Of a stretch of DNA of 64,000 bases, positions 1-8,312 are shown in pieces (the stretch's first letter is position 1; each line of letters starts with the position of its first letter). The notes beneath the pieces were generated by a model. The model was not told the origin of the DNA and searched no databases. It worked only from the letters and a program-made list of their open reading frames with translations. This DNA comes from Roseovarius sp. W115. GTDB taxonomy: Bacteria > Pseudomonadota > Alphaproteobacteria > Rhodobacterales > Rhodobacteraceae. The DNA lies in assembly GCF_032842945.2 (NCBI RefSeq), contig NZ_CP146606.1:372001-436000 (forward strand). Direction: 5' to 3'. The position numbers were made by a program, and so were the translations under genes.

Positions 1-298
1 GTTTGACCGCAGCCACAGCCGTAGGTGTGTTGCCATACCCGGTCAAAATGACCGCCCGCGCATCTTGCGAATAGGCTTTGAGCACCTCGATCACTTCCAA
101 TCCAGAGCCATCATCAAGATGTAGATCAATCACGGCAAAGGTGGGCGCACAGGCTTTGATGGCCTCTGTCGCCTCACGCAAACCCGATGCCGTGATCGTG
201 TCGAAACCACGGTTGCGCATCACCTTGGATAACTGCTCACGAAACACGTCGTCGTTTTCGACAATGAGAAGTGTTTCACCCTGAAATTTACGTGCCAT
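1..298 (-). CDS. Partial response regulator, ActR/RegA-type receiver domain
   Basis: The first 99 residues of a two-component response regulator, cut by the left edge of the window. The receiver fold is clear: a beta-1 segment LLIVENDD carrying the acidic pocket, the phospho-acceptor region AVIDLHLDDGSG and the beta-4/switch segment ILTGYGNTPTAVAAVK. The GYG..ATAVAAVK-like tail is typical of the ActR/RegA (PrrA) family, which has a C-terminal Fis-type HTH that would lie outside the window. It follows the GTPase operon on the same strand after a 91-bp gap, so it may be its last member or a separate unit. It is probably a paralogue rather than the main RegA, because the acidic pocket reads E-N-D-D instead of D-D-D. 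Confidence 0.8.
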   Translation of the reverse strand, partial: MARKFQGETLLIVENDDVFREQLSKVMRNRGFDTITASGLREATEAIKACAPTFAVIDLHLDDGSGLEVIEVLKAYSQDARAVILTGYGNTPTAVAAVK

Positions 299-304
299 AG
301 CATC

Positions 305-324
305 CTTCGTAAGTACTTACGAAG
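305..324. promoter_or_regulatory. Perfect 20-bp palindrome upstream of the response regulator
   Basis: CTTCGTAAGTACTTACGAAG is a perfect inverted repeat ending 7 bp before the response-regulator start codon and overlapping its GAAGGA ribosome-binding site. It could be an operator for a dimeric regulator, or at the RNA level a hairpin that masks the ribosome-binding site. It sits in the only sizeable gap (299-389) downstream of the GTPase operon. Confidence 0.6.
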
Positions 325-389
325 CGGGCGTTAAATTGGATTTGGGAAAGTCATCGCCTGCGTCAAAACGCGCAGGTTGAAACGGCGAC

Positions 390-1211
390 TTATACCGTCG
401 CGCCGCCGTTGCGCTCGGCGTGCCAGGCCTGTGTCAGGCGCGGGGTTTCCTCGTTAGGTACCAACGCCAAAGCGTGGCCCTCAACGCCGACGGTGAGCAC
501 GATCGTCCGTGCATTCGCCAAGGGCACCATCAGGCATTGCGGCTCATCAAGGTTCAGACGCCGTGCATGTCCCCGCGCGCTTTGGCCGGTCTGGAAATTG
601 CGATGAAACTCTTGCAGAAGCTCGACCTCGCCTTGCGATCCAGTTGTGGCATAGTTTGTCAAATCCGAGTTGGTCTTCACAAAAGCCTTGGCAACACCTT
701 GTATTGCATCAAGAAACCCAACCTCTTCCACAACGGGCAGCAACCTGAAATCTGCGATACCAGCCGCATCTGCAAGACTCTGGCAAGAGCAAGACATGTT
801 AAAGCTTGTCCCAGCTGGAAGGCGCCGTGGGCGCAAAATGCGCGCCTCCTGACTTGTTTCAAAAGCCTGCGTCAGGATCTGAGCAAATTGCTGCGCCATA
901 TCCTGGCTGTCTTCGGCCTGCACCATCGGGGTTTCATCAATATCATGATCAAATCGAATAGCGGCCAAACGGCGGTTGGACACGCTGAGCCGCATGGTCC
1001 CAAAGACCTGGCATTCGATGATAATTTCGCGTGGCAGGATCGTTTCATCAATTTCACGCAGCACTGCACAGAGAAGATCATGTTTGCCTGTGCCAGCGGC
1101 TATTGGCGCGCCATAGATCAACCGCTCTGGCCGCGCCAAGCGCCTGAGGGCCCGGTCTAGTCCGGGCCTTTCCTTGGGTATGATCTCTGCATTTGCCACC
1201 TGGGTCGCCAT
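390..1211 (-). CDS. Uncharacterised 273-residue protein, distal gene of the kinase/GTPase operon
   Basis: I do not recognise the family. The protein is soluble, with no signal peptide or membrane segment. It has a basic N-terminus and two beta-rich stretches (around residues 60-95 and 225-260). The middle contains a CSCQS motif near residues 140-145. The ATG at 1211 overlaps the stop of the upstream gene as TGATG, which indicates translational coupling. The rhythm of the C-terminal strand-helix region loosely recalls small adaptor folds such as roadblock domains, but this is impression only. Its position suggests it works with the GTPases and the kinase/phosphatase pair upstream. Confidence 0.6.
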   Translation of the reverse strand: MATQVANAEIIPKERPGLDRALRRLARPERLIYGAPIAAGTGKHDLLCAVLREIDETILPREIIIECQVFGTMRLSVSNRRLAAIRFDHDIDETPMVQAEDSQDMAQQFAQILTQAFETSQEARILRPRRLPAGTSFNMSCSCQSLADAAGIADFRLLPVVEEVGFLDAIQGVAKAFVKTNSDLTNYATTGSQGEVELLQEFHRNFQTGQSARGHARRLNLDEPQCLMVPLANARTIVLTVGVEGHALALVPNEETPRLTQAWHAERNGGATV

Positions 1212-1597
1212 CACTGTACTGCCGAGATTTTTTGCAAAGCACGATGCGCTGCAGAAAAGAGTTTCGGTGCTGCATCTGGATCATCGGTCACCAAACACAA
1301 AAACTCTGACTGAGAGCTGTCAGAGCGCACAAACACCATGGTCTCACCCTTGGCGAGAATAGCAGCCTCATTGAGCGTTGCGCATTCACCTTTTTCAAGT
1401 CCCGGTACATCCCATGTGGCGTCCAATAACTCAAAGCAGCTGGCAGCGTGGTCGCACAGCGCGTCCAGGTATTCCCGGCGAATCCCCTGACGGTGGCTGG
1501 CGCGCAGGATCAGACGCGCGGAGGTGTCGCCAAAGGCCGCCACGGAACATCCCGCGACCGACTTGCGTCCTGCGTCCAATACCTGCTCAATATTCAT
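1211..1597 (-). CDS. Small conserved protein, possibly roadblock/LC7-like
   Basis: A 128-residue soluble protein. The ATG at 1597 is preferred over the upstream GTG codons because GGAG lies 8 bases before it. The pattern is an N-terminal helix, a CSVAAFGDTSARLIL strand pair, a long helix, a MVFVRSDSSQSEFLCLV strand pair and a final helix. This resembles roadblock/LC7 proteins, which act as GTPase partners (for example MglB with MglA). The resemblance is by eye and not established. It lies directly downstream of a P-loop GTPase gene and is coupled to the next gene by a TGATG overlap. Confidence 0.6.
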   Translation of the reverse strand: MNIEQVLDAGRKSVAGCSVAAFGDTSARLILRASHRQGIRREYLDALCDHAASCFELLDATWDVPGLEKGECATLNEAAILAKGETMVFVRSDSSQSEFLCLVTDDPDAAPKLFSAAHRALQKISAVQ

Positions 1598-1650
1598 TCC
1601 CACCACTCCATCATCAGCAGACCCTCTGCCTTTGGGTATGCCCTACACGT

Positions 1651-2541
1651 TCAGGCACCGGCATTTTTCACTTCAAGATAGTCCAACTCGACCTCGCCCG
1701 CAGGTGGACGCGCCCGAGACGCACCATCCTTGGATTTGGCCCGAGACACGCGCTTGGGGATGATCCGCTCGGCGTCTTCCACCGGCTCGATCTCGGTCAG
1801 CCCGTCCTCATCGGCCTCAGACGCTTCTTGTGTCTCACCGGACATGTCACGCGCCATCAGATCCTCGATCAGATATTCGCAAAACGCTGCGGCCCCGCTT
1901 TGAATCCAGGCATCCTTGTCCTCAGCTTCGGTGGCATCAAGCAACGATAGAGGAAACACAGCGTCAAACTGTCCTTCGGTTTCCTTGCCAACCCGCGACA
2001 AGAGCCGCATCCGATCACGATCCGACGTGATCTTGTCAAACTGGGTGATCGCCAAAAGGTTATGACCTTTGGTACGCTCAGTAAGCTCTTCCCAAGTGGC
2101 CGCCTCCGACTGGCGCCAGGCCTGCGTCGCGTGTGTGCACCAGATAACGGAATCCACTTCATCAAACACAGCCATAAGCACGGAACGATCCATGTTTGGG
2201 TCTGAAATGCCAGGCAAATCAAAGAGATCACAGATCTCAAGAATATCTGACTTAAGCCATAGGCGAATGTATTTGGTGTCTTCCAGGGACGTGTCGGCGA
2301 TATCACCCATTGGCAGGTCTTCTTGCACATCGTCATGCGTCACGCGCGCCGCGGCGGGTTCTCCATAGGCGATCCAAACCGGCGGAACACTGGTCGCCGT
2401 GATGCGCACCGGCAAGGAGGCTTGTGACAACAGCATGTTGAGCAACGTGCTTTTGCCTGCGCTGAACTCCCCCATCAGGGCAATGCGCGGCTTACGCTCT
2501 GTGCTCGCCTCGGTCTCGCTCATGTTGGTCATGGCTGTCAT
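1651..2541 (-). CDS. P-loop GTPase of the dynamin/Era-like superfamily
   Basis: A 296-residue GTPase. All nucleotide-binding motifs are visible: G1 GEFSAGKS at residues 24-31, a conserved Thr/Ser region ITATSVPP after it (G2), G3 DLPG near residue 110 and G4 TQFDK near residue 170. The GEFSAGKS form of the P-loop is typical of bacterial dynamin-like proteins, but the protein is too short for a full stalk and paddle. After the G domain comes an acidic, low-complexity tail. An SD-like GGAAGG lies about 11 bases before the ATG. It is the third GTPase-type gene in a row in this operon, 16 bp after the large dynamin-like gene. Confidence 0.85.
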   Translation of the reverse strand: MTAMTNMSETEASTERKPRIALMGEFSAGKSTLLNMLLSQASLPVRITATSVPPVWIAYGEPAAARVTHDDVQEDLPMGDIADTSLEDTKYIRLWLKSDILEICDLFDLPGISDPNMDRSVLMAVFDEVDSVIWCTHATQAWRQSEAATWEELTERTKGHNLLAITQFDKITSDRDRMRLLSRVGKETEGQFDAVFPLSLLDATEAEDKDAWIQSGAAAFCEYLIEDLMARDMSGETQEASEADEDGLTEIEPVEDAERIIPKRVSRAKSKDGASRARPPAGEVELDYLEVKNAGA

Positions 2542-2557
2542 TTGAGTTTATCCTTCC

Positions 2558-4702
2558 CTAGTCCGCATATCCGCGCAGAACGGACAGAACATCATCCAGG
2601 ATTTCCGTTTGTGTCGCGTGGGTACTGCGGCCAAGCCGACTCTGCACTTTGGCGTCCGAAGTCGTGCCCGTGCCGATGTCCGACAGAATGTCTTTCTGAT
2701 CTTCCAGGAAAAGACGCAGTGTATTGAGGATTTGATCTCGCACCTCTTGCGTTTGTACCGTTTTCAGCTGCGCCATGAAGTCTTGGGTCTCATCGGCAAT
2801 CAACTGGCGGAACTTACGGGCAAAGGTCTCATAGCCGCGAAGACGTTGCCACCAAGACACCCACCAGCCATCGTGAAAATCAAGCGCGATGGTTTGACCC
2901 AAAGAGATCGGTGCCGGAGTGCCCGGCACAGACGGCGCGGCCAGTTGAATACCCGCCACAGCGTCGCCAAAGGCGGAACTGTAGACTTCCGCGATATCCG
3001 CCAGAGCGGCTTCAAAGTGCTGTTCTGCAATGGATTGCGCGCGCTTGCCAAAAACCGAATAGGCCGACCGCATCAAGAGCCGCAGACCCGTAGGATCATA
3101 TTTCCAGCCGTCCTGTGGCCCTTGTTGCTCAAGATGCGCGATCAGCGACTGGGTGGCACGTTCGATGAATTGATCATGCGCCCGGTCAGCGCGCGCATAG
3201 TAATCTTCGGTCGCCTGAATAAGATCTCGTTGCAGCGCTTGAGCGTGCTGGTCTGCAATCCGGTCAAACGCAAACAAAGCCTCTTCGGGCGTCATGGACG
3301 CCCCTTTGGCATCACCTAGCTGCACTTTGGACTTGGCCTGCTGACCAGTCGCCAGGCTCACAGCGGTGCTGGTGATTTTGTTCAGGAACGGATTGGCAAT
3401 GTCCATGACAATACGCTCAGACAGCGCCCGGAAAAGCGATGGCAACCCTGACAGTTCCCAAACAATCTCAAAGGGTTCTGTTTCGCTGCACTTGATCTCG
3501 CGATCTGTCTCCGCCCATTTCAAAAGCGCTTTGATGCGCTCTTGCGGCATTTTCTGTACGTCACCAGACAGCACAGCGTTGGCCCAATAGGCACTGCCAA
3601 AGATGATGTCGATGTTCTCCGGCGCACGTTTCTGGCGCAGGGTCTGACGAATGCTGCGCTCAATTTCCGGCACCTGCTGCGCAGGGGCTTGAAGCTCATC
3701 CACGCGGTTGACGAAAATCACGATATTGCGCGACTTGAGGTTCGAGATGAGCCGGATCAGGCCCATGTCGACCGAACTCAATGCCTGGTTGGCAGACAGG
3801 ACAACCACACAGAGCTTGCTATCGCGAATGGCCTGTACCGTGATCTGCTCACGCATCATGAAAGTGTCATTCACACCGGGCGTATCCCGAAGGCACAGGT
3901 TGCTCGGCACGGTGGTGCTATTGAGATAAAGGTCAGCAGATCGCAGGATCTCGGCAAAGCGGCCCTGCTCTTCCTGATCGGCACTGACCTCTTCATCGCC
4001 GTCAAAATCATCGCCCAGGCAGATGTACTTCTCCAGCAGGTTTTTATCGAAATAGCCGTAGTCATGCTCTTGACCGATCAAGAGTTCAAACTTCTTGCCC
4101 AACCGATGCCGGGCTTTCTGGCGTACGATTTCAATCTGCTCACTGATCTTCTGCAGCTCACTCTCGGCGCCGGCCCGGCTGGCCAACTCGCCCATACGAC
4201 CGCCTTTGTTGAGCAGGCGTTCCCATTCATCGTCGGTCATGAATTTGAAGCATGCCCCGTTTTCAGACCGGGACTCACCTGGCTTGAGGTGCAGCGACGT
4301 CACAACAGACGTCCACGGATTTACATCCGATGGCAAAAGATCGGACCACCCGGCCATGGCATTGACCAACGCGGTCTTGCCTGCCTTGACCTGGCCCAGC
4401 ACGGTGATGGTCGGCTCGAACTCTGCCAACTCCTTGCGCAACCGCGCCACGGCCTTGGCGCTGTTCGTGCCTGTCAGCGCGGCAAGTGTTTGCAGGGCTT
4501 CGTCAACGCGTTTCGTGTCTTCTGCGAAATGCTCCAAAAGCTCGAGCCCCGCACTCAACGTGGCGGGGCGCGGGGCCTTGCGCAGCTCGGTCGTTTCGGT
4601 TTTTCGAACTTCTACATTCATTGTTTTATCCGCGGCAGGGATCGCATCTGTCCCACAAAATTCTGTCAAGCGGGTGGCATTACGGAGGTCATCCTTTGTC
4701 AC
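2558..4702 (-). CDS. Dynamin-family large GTPase
   Basis: A 714-residue protein starting with GTG at 4702; this overlaps the upstream stop as GTGA. The G domain has G1 GQVKAGKT at residues 103-110, G3 DTPGVND near residue 280 and G4 NRVDEL near residue 335. A roughly 90-residue helical segment precedes it, and a long helical region (about residues 440-714) follows, as expected for the stalk of bacterial dynamin-like proteins. A W-rich stretch (DGWWVSWWQRL, near residue 625) could be a membrane-contacting paddle. Known bacterial dynamins act in membrane fusion, stress repair or phage tolerance. The function here is inferred only from the fold and from the kinase/phosphatase neighbours. Confidence 0.85.
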   Translation of the reverse strand: MTKDDLRNATRLTEFCGTDAIPAADKTMNVEVRKTETTELRKAPRPATLSAGLELLEHFAEDTKRVDEALQTLAALTGTNSAKAVARLRKELAEFEPTITVLGQVKAGKTALVNAMAGWSDLLPSDVNPWTSVVTSLHLKPGESRSENGACFKFMTDDEWERLLNKGGRMGELASRAGAESELQKISEQIEIVRQKARHRLGKKFELLIGQEHDYGYFDKNLLEKYICLGDDFDGDEEVSADQEEQGRFAEILRSADLYLNSTTVPSNLCLRDTPGVNDTFMMREQITVQAIRDSKLCVVVLSANQALSSVDMGLIRLISNLKSRNIVIFVNRVDELQAPAQQVPEIERSIRQTLRQKRAPENIDIIFGSAYWANAVLSGDVQKMPQERIKALLKWAETDREIKCSETEPFEIVWELSGLPSLFRALSERIVMDIANPFLNKITSTAVSLATGQQAKSKVQLGDAKGASMTPEEALFAFDRIADQHAQALQRDLIQATEDYYARADRAHDQFIERATQSLIAHLEQQGPQDGWKYDPTGLRLLMRSAYSVFGKRAQSIAEQHFEAALADIAEVYSSAFGDAVAGIQLAAPSVPGTPAPISLGQTIALDFHDGWWVSWWQRLRGYETFARKFRQLIADETQDFMAQLKTVQTQEVRDQILNTLRLFLEDQKDILSDIGTGTTSDAKVQSRLGRSTHATQTEILDDVLSVLRGYAD

Positions 4703-5931
4703 GCTTGCGCGTGTGCCGTTATTTCCTTTTTCAGTTGCAACATAAGCGTCACGGCATCCGCCGCGGCGTCTTCGTCTTTCTCAAGCTGGAAGAGCAGAAG
4801 CATGTTTTCGCCCTCCTGCGCTTCTTCCAGCAGCTCGCTCAGCGATGGGTCGTTTCCCGCCGCCTCTGAGAGCATGTCCGACATGTCACGTACCGTCTCA
4901 AGACAGCTTTCGAGCACCTCGTTGCAGTCACCCTCTTCAAGGCCCGAGACATCCTGCAACATGTCTTCGGCCCCCTTGGTCAACCGGATCAGGGACTTTT
5001 GCAGCGCATCGCGTTTGTTCAATGCCGCATCTGGCGGGGCCTTATCCGTCGGCTTGGGCATGCTTTTCGCAACCGGCGTTCCTGCGAGCGGAACAGCAGC
5101 CTGCTCTGGTTCAACATCCAGTTGCTCCAGGAGCACCTTCACACGGTCCACATCTTCGCCGCGACCCAGCGACACCTGTCGCGTGATCGCGTCATAAAGC
5201 GCCTCGCCGCCGCTGAGTTTCCACATGTCGGACTTTTGCGCATTGGGCTCACTGCGCGCTGAAATCGCCTGTAGCGTTGCAATGGGGTAAAGGCCGAAAA
5301 ACTCTTCTGAAACAAATTCTTCTAGTTCCGCAATGCGGTCTGTCAGGCGACCTTTCATCATCTGGCGATCAGCCATGGTCAGGGCCAAAAATCCGTGATC
5401 CTTGATATGCTCCGGAAGGTCAGACCAGATCGCCTGCTCCGCTTCCTCAAAAAGCTCAGAACACCAGATCAGAATAGTCGAGGACCGCGCAGCATAATCA
5501 AGCAGCGCCTGTTGTTTCGTCTCAGCCTCGGGCAGCCGGATTTCAGCAAAGGATTGCACCAAAAGACGTTCGTCAGGGATCTCAAGCCGGACGCGATAAG
5601 GACCGTCCATGTCCGGTGCCGTTTCAACGACCCCGGCCTCACGATGCACCGTTTCTTCGTCTTGCATGAAACACGTCGCAGACTCAGGGCCATAGACCAG
5701 CTCGACCACCTCAGGTCCGTCGAAAGACGGCACACAGACCCCATTCAGCATCATATTGATCAGCCCGGTCTTGCCACTGCCCGGCAGTCCGACAAAGGAA
5801 ATCTGAATCGGTTTGCGCAGCTGTGACAACAACTGCGCGCCCAGTGTTTTGTACCGGCCTGAGACCTCCTCGTGGTCAAGGACGTCCTCCAGCTGCCGGG
5901 ACAGATGATCTATGGTCTGTGCCGTCGTCAC
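4699..5931 (-). CDS. GTPase-like P-loop protein with degenerate G3/G4 motifs
   Basis: A 410-residue protein read from the GTG at 5931, which overlaps the PP2C stop (ATGTGA). A good P-loop, GLPGSGKT, lies at residues 48-55. However, the expected DxxG is replaced by an IRLPEAE-type sequence, and the expected NKxD by LTMADR. It may bind nucleotide without normal hydrolysis, or act as a pseudo-GTPase scaffold for its neighbours. The C-terminal third is helical and acidic, with a Pro/Ala linker around residues 270-300. It lies between the phosphatase and the large dynamin gene and is coupled to both by 4-base overlaps. Confidence 0.75.
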   Translation of the reverse strand: MTTAQTIDHLSRQLEDVLDHEEVSGRYKTLGAQLLSQLRKPIQISFVGLPGSGKTGLINMMLNGVCVPSFDGPEVVELVYGPESATCFMQDEETVHREAGVVETAPDMDGPYRVRLEIPDERLLVQSFAEIRLPEAETKQQALLDYAARSSTILIWCSELFEEAEQAIWSDLPEHIKDHGFLALTMADRQMMKGRLTDRIAELEEFVSEEFFGLYPIATLQAISARSEPNAQKSDMWKLSGGEALYDAITRQVSLGRGEDVDRVKVLLEQLDVEPEQAAVPLAGTPVAKSMPKPTDKAPPDAALNKRDALQKSLIRLTKGAEDMLQDVSGLEEGDCNEVLESCLETVRDMSDMLSEAAGNDPSLSELLEEAQEGENMLLLFQLEKDEDAAADAVTLMLQLKKEITAHAQA

Positions 5932-6872
5932 ATCTTTACCTTCCTGGAAACACACACAACTTGCGACGCACCGCCCGATTTACGCGACAGGACAGTGACA
6001 GAGGACGGGCGCGACGCCTGGTCGGCCTGAACAATCTTGGTCACGGCGGCAATCGGATCCGGCACAGCGGCGTGATCCTCTTCCGCGCCTTTCACTTTGA
6101 TCAGGCACAGCGAGACATTGTCCTGATCAGGGTCATCCAAGGCTTCGATTTCGCGCAACAGCGCGGCGCTGATCTCGGTGCTGGGACGTGTTTGATAGGC
6201 GGCGAGCACATCTTCGATCCGCTCGGGGCTGAGATACTCCAGGCCATCGCTTGCCGCGATGACGATATCGCCTGACTGAAGCGACACAGGCGCACCCGAG
6301 CAGTCAATCTTGGGGATCTCATTGCCTGCCAGAACGGATGTCAGCGCGCTACGGTCCGGGTGGTTTCTGGCCTCATCCAGATTGATCAGGCCCTTAGTCT
6401 GCATCTCGTCGATTTGAGGCGCCATAGAATGATCTTCGTTCAGCCGCTCAAGCCGCCCTTCGCGATACAAAAAGAGCGGCGAGTCTCCGACCGATACCCA
6501 ATAAAGCCGTTCGCCAAAAATCACCGGGACCAAAGCGGTTGCTCCCATGACGGACACATCAGGCGATGCATTGGCCATGTGCTCGATGCACATGTTGGTG
6601 TCCTGAATGGCCGCGCACAGCTTGTCGCGGATATTCTCCTCCATGGCCTTTGGATCGCTGATCAGCATTTTCAGCTCGCTGAACATCTCTGTCACAACGA
6701 TCTGGCTGGCGACGTCACCGGCGGCGTGCCCGCCCATCCCATCGGCCAACACAGCAAACCCATGCGGTGCGCCCACAGGAAAATCCACCGCGACAGAGTC
6801 TTCCTGGCGGTCACGACGCCCCAGGCTCATGGCCGAGGCGGCGTCATAGTGGATCTTATTGGGCTGAGGCAT
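5928..6872 (-). CDS. PP2C-family Ser/Thr protein phosphatase
   Basis: A 314-residue PPM/PP2C phosphatase. The start at 6872 is chosen because the protein then begins MPQPNK and overlaps the FHA gene by 17 bp; an upstream extension would be implausible. Metal-binding motifs are intact: RRDRQED (residues 19-25), DGMGGH (44-49), ASDGLEYL and a final DNVSLCLI. Such enzymes remove phosphate from Ser/Thr in partners of bacterial Hanks-type kinases. It lies immediately after the FHA gene and near the kinase gene in the same operon, giving a complete write-read-erase phosphorylation module. Confidence 0.93.
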   Translation of the reverse strand: MPQPNKIHYDAASAMSLGRRDRQEDSVAVDFPVGAPHGFAVLADGMGGHAAGDVASQIVVTEMFSELKMLISDPKAMEENIRDKLCAAIQDTNMCIEHMANASPDVSVMGATALVPVIFGERLYWVSVGDSPLFLYREGRLERLNEDHSMAPQIDEMQTKGLINLDEARNHPDRSALTSVLAGNEIPKIDCSGAPVSLQSGDIVIAASDGLEYLSPERIEDVLAAYQTRPSTEISAALLREIEALDDPDQDNVSLCLIKVKGAEEDHAAVPDPIAAVTKIVQADQASRPSSVTVLSRKSGGASQVVCVSRKVKM

Positions 6873-8301
6873 GTTTGACGTCCTCGTCGCGGTCCCAAGA
6901 GAATTTCGCGCCACAGAAGGCCACAAAACGCAGCGTGGTTTCGCCAATCCGCACCGTGTCATCTGACTGAAGCTCTTCTGTGCTCAGCACAGGGCGATTG
7001 TTCACCCGCACCAAATTAGCTTTGCCGCCATGGCCAATGAAAAATGTCTGCTGCTCATTGTCATAGGCAATCGCGGCATGGTTCTCGCGCGAGATTGAGT
7101 TGTCACCGAAATTCAGGCGCACAGTCTGATCTTCGCCGCGTCCGATTTGTGTGACGCCATCAAAGATGGTGAAGGCGGCACCGCGGCCTGGCCCGTCAAC
7201 AACCACTAACCATCCAACCGGGAAGCTTGCAGAGGCGTCTGTCGGTTTTGCCGTGCCACCAGCCTTTTCAAAAGGATCCTCGCTGGCGGCAGCAGGTGCG
7301 GTGAACCCAAGGATACGGGTTTTCACGCGCCCCGACCGTCCACCAGCACCACGGCCAGCCGCGGGAAGCGGCACAGCGAATGGGGCGTCCGAGACCTCTG
7401 CGGCCGCCTCTTGGGCGACAGGCTCCGGGGCGACTTCTGCGTCTTCGACCGATGCGATGTTGGCCGTCTCATCACTGGCCTCTTCGGCCATCAAGGCTTC
7501 TGTCACAGCTTCCACTTCCGGAGCCATTTCGGATGCGTCTTCCAAAGCTATCGCTGCTTCATCCTGACCAACCTCAACGGCGTCCGCCTCGACGTCTTGG
7601 ACCTCAAGAGCCTCACCGGCTTCAGCATCATCCGACATTTCAACTTCTGTAGTGTCAGCCTCCAGATCGTCCTCAATTTCGGTCTCAGCAGCAGCGTCGA
7701 TCTCAGCATCTTCCATGTCCAACATCTCGTCAGACATCTCTACCGCGATCCTGTCGTCTTCGGCCTCGGCTGTGTCTTCAATGACGTCTTCCGCCACCTG
7801 CATCTCAGCCTCTGCCTCAAACTCATCATCCGCACCCGGCTCGGCTTCGATCCGCAAAGTTTCCAGATCGGCAACTGCGGCTTCCAAAGCATCAGGCAGG
7901 CTTGGTTCTTCGGCTTCCGCTTCGTCCGTGACATCCGCATCTTGCTTCACTTCAAACCCTTCCAGGTTCAGTGCAGCCGGCATGTCCACCTCGTCGCTTT
8001 CTGTATCGGCAAACATGTCATGCAGGCCGCCAACATCACCTTTGATCTCTGCCCCTTCCGGTGTCTCTGCCCCGACCCAGCCTTCGTCGTCGTCATAGCT
8101 TTGAATCGGCTCAAGGCTTTTGAGATCAAAATCCATCTCATCCGCCGATCCATTCATCTCAGGGTCAGACATGTCTTCCGCCATTGCCTCGCTGACAGAA
8201 GGAATATCCAGCACAGGCCGTTCAGCCGCCTCAGTGGTCGGCGCATCGTCACCGGCACGGGCCGCACGCTTTTCTTCAATAATATCACGCAAAAATTTCA
8301 T
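6856..8301 (-). CDS. FHA-domain phosphothreonine-binding protein with long acidic N-terminal region
   Basis: A 481-residue protein. Residues about 30-320 are extremely rich in Glu, Asp and Ala with few basic residues, and are likely disordered. The C-terminal 110 residues form a forkhead-associated domain with the canonical residues TQIGRGEDQ, SISRENHAAI and VNNRPV. FHA domains bind phosphothreonine, so this protein should recruit kinase-phosphorylated partners. AAAGGA lies about 8 bases before the ATG. The gene sits 11 bp after the kinase gene and overlaps the phosphatase gene. The acidic region is a natural substrate or spacer, which is inference. Confidence 0.9.
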   Translation of the reverse strand: MKFLRDIIEEKRAARAGDDAPTTEAAERPVLDIPSVSEAMAEDMSDPEMNGSADEMDFDLKSLEPIQSYDDDEGWVGAETPEGAEIKGDVGGLHDMFADTESDEVDMPAALNLEGFEVKQDADVTDEAEAEEPSLPDALEAAVADLETLRIEAEPGADDEFEAEAEMQVAEDVIEDTAEAEDDRIAVEMSDEMLDMEDAEIDAAAETEIEDDLEADTTEVEMSDDAEAGEALEVQDVEADAVEVGQDEAAIALEDASEMAPEVEAVTEALMAEEASDETANIASVEDAEVAPEPVAQEAAAEVSDAPFAVPLPAAGRGAGGRSGRVKTRILGFTAPAAASEDPFEKAGGTAKPTDASASFPVGWLVVVDGPGRGAAFTIFDGVTQIGRGEDQTVRLNFGDNSISRENHAAIAYDNEQQTFFIGHGGKANLVRVNNRPVLSTEELQSDDTVRIGETTLRFVAFCGAKFSWDRDEDVKHASAQ

Positions 8302-8312
8302 TTTTTGTTCCT

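Noticed and set aside
3542..5197. A 551-codon plus-strand open frame
   Set aside because: It is antisense to the dynamin-like and GTPase genes, has no recognisable domain, and its composition reflects the complementary strand of real genes.
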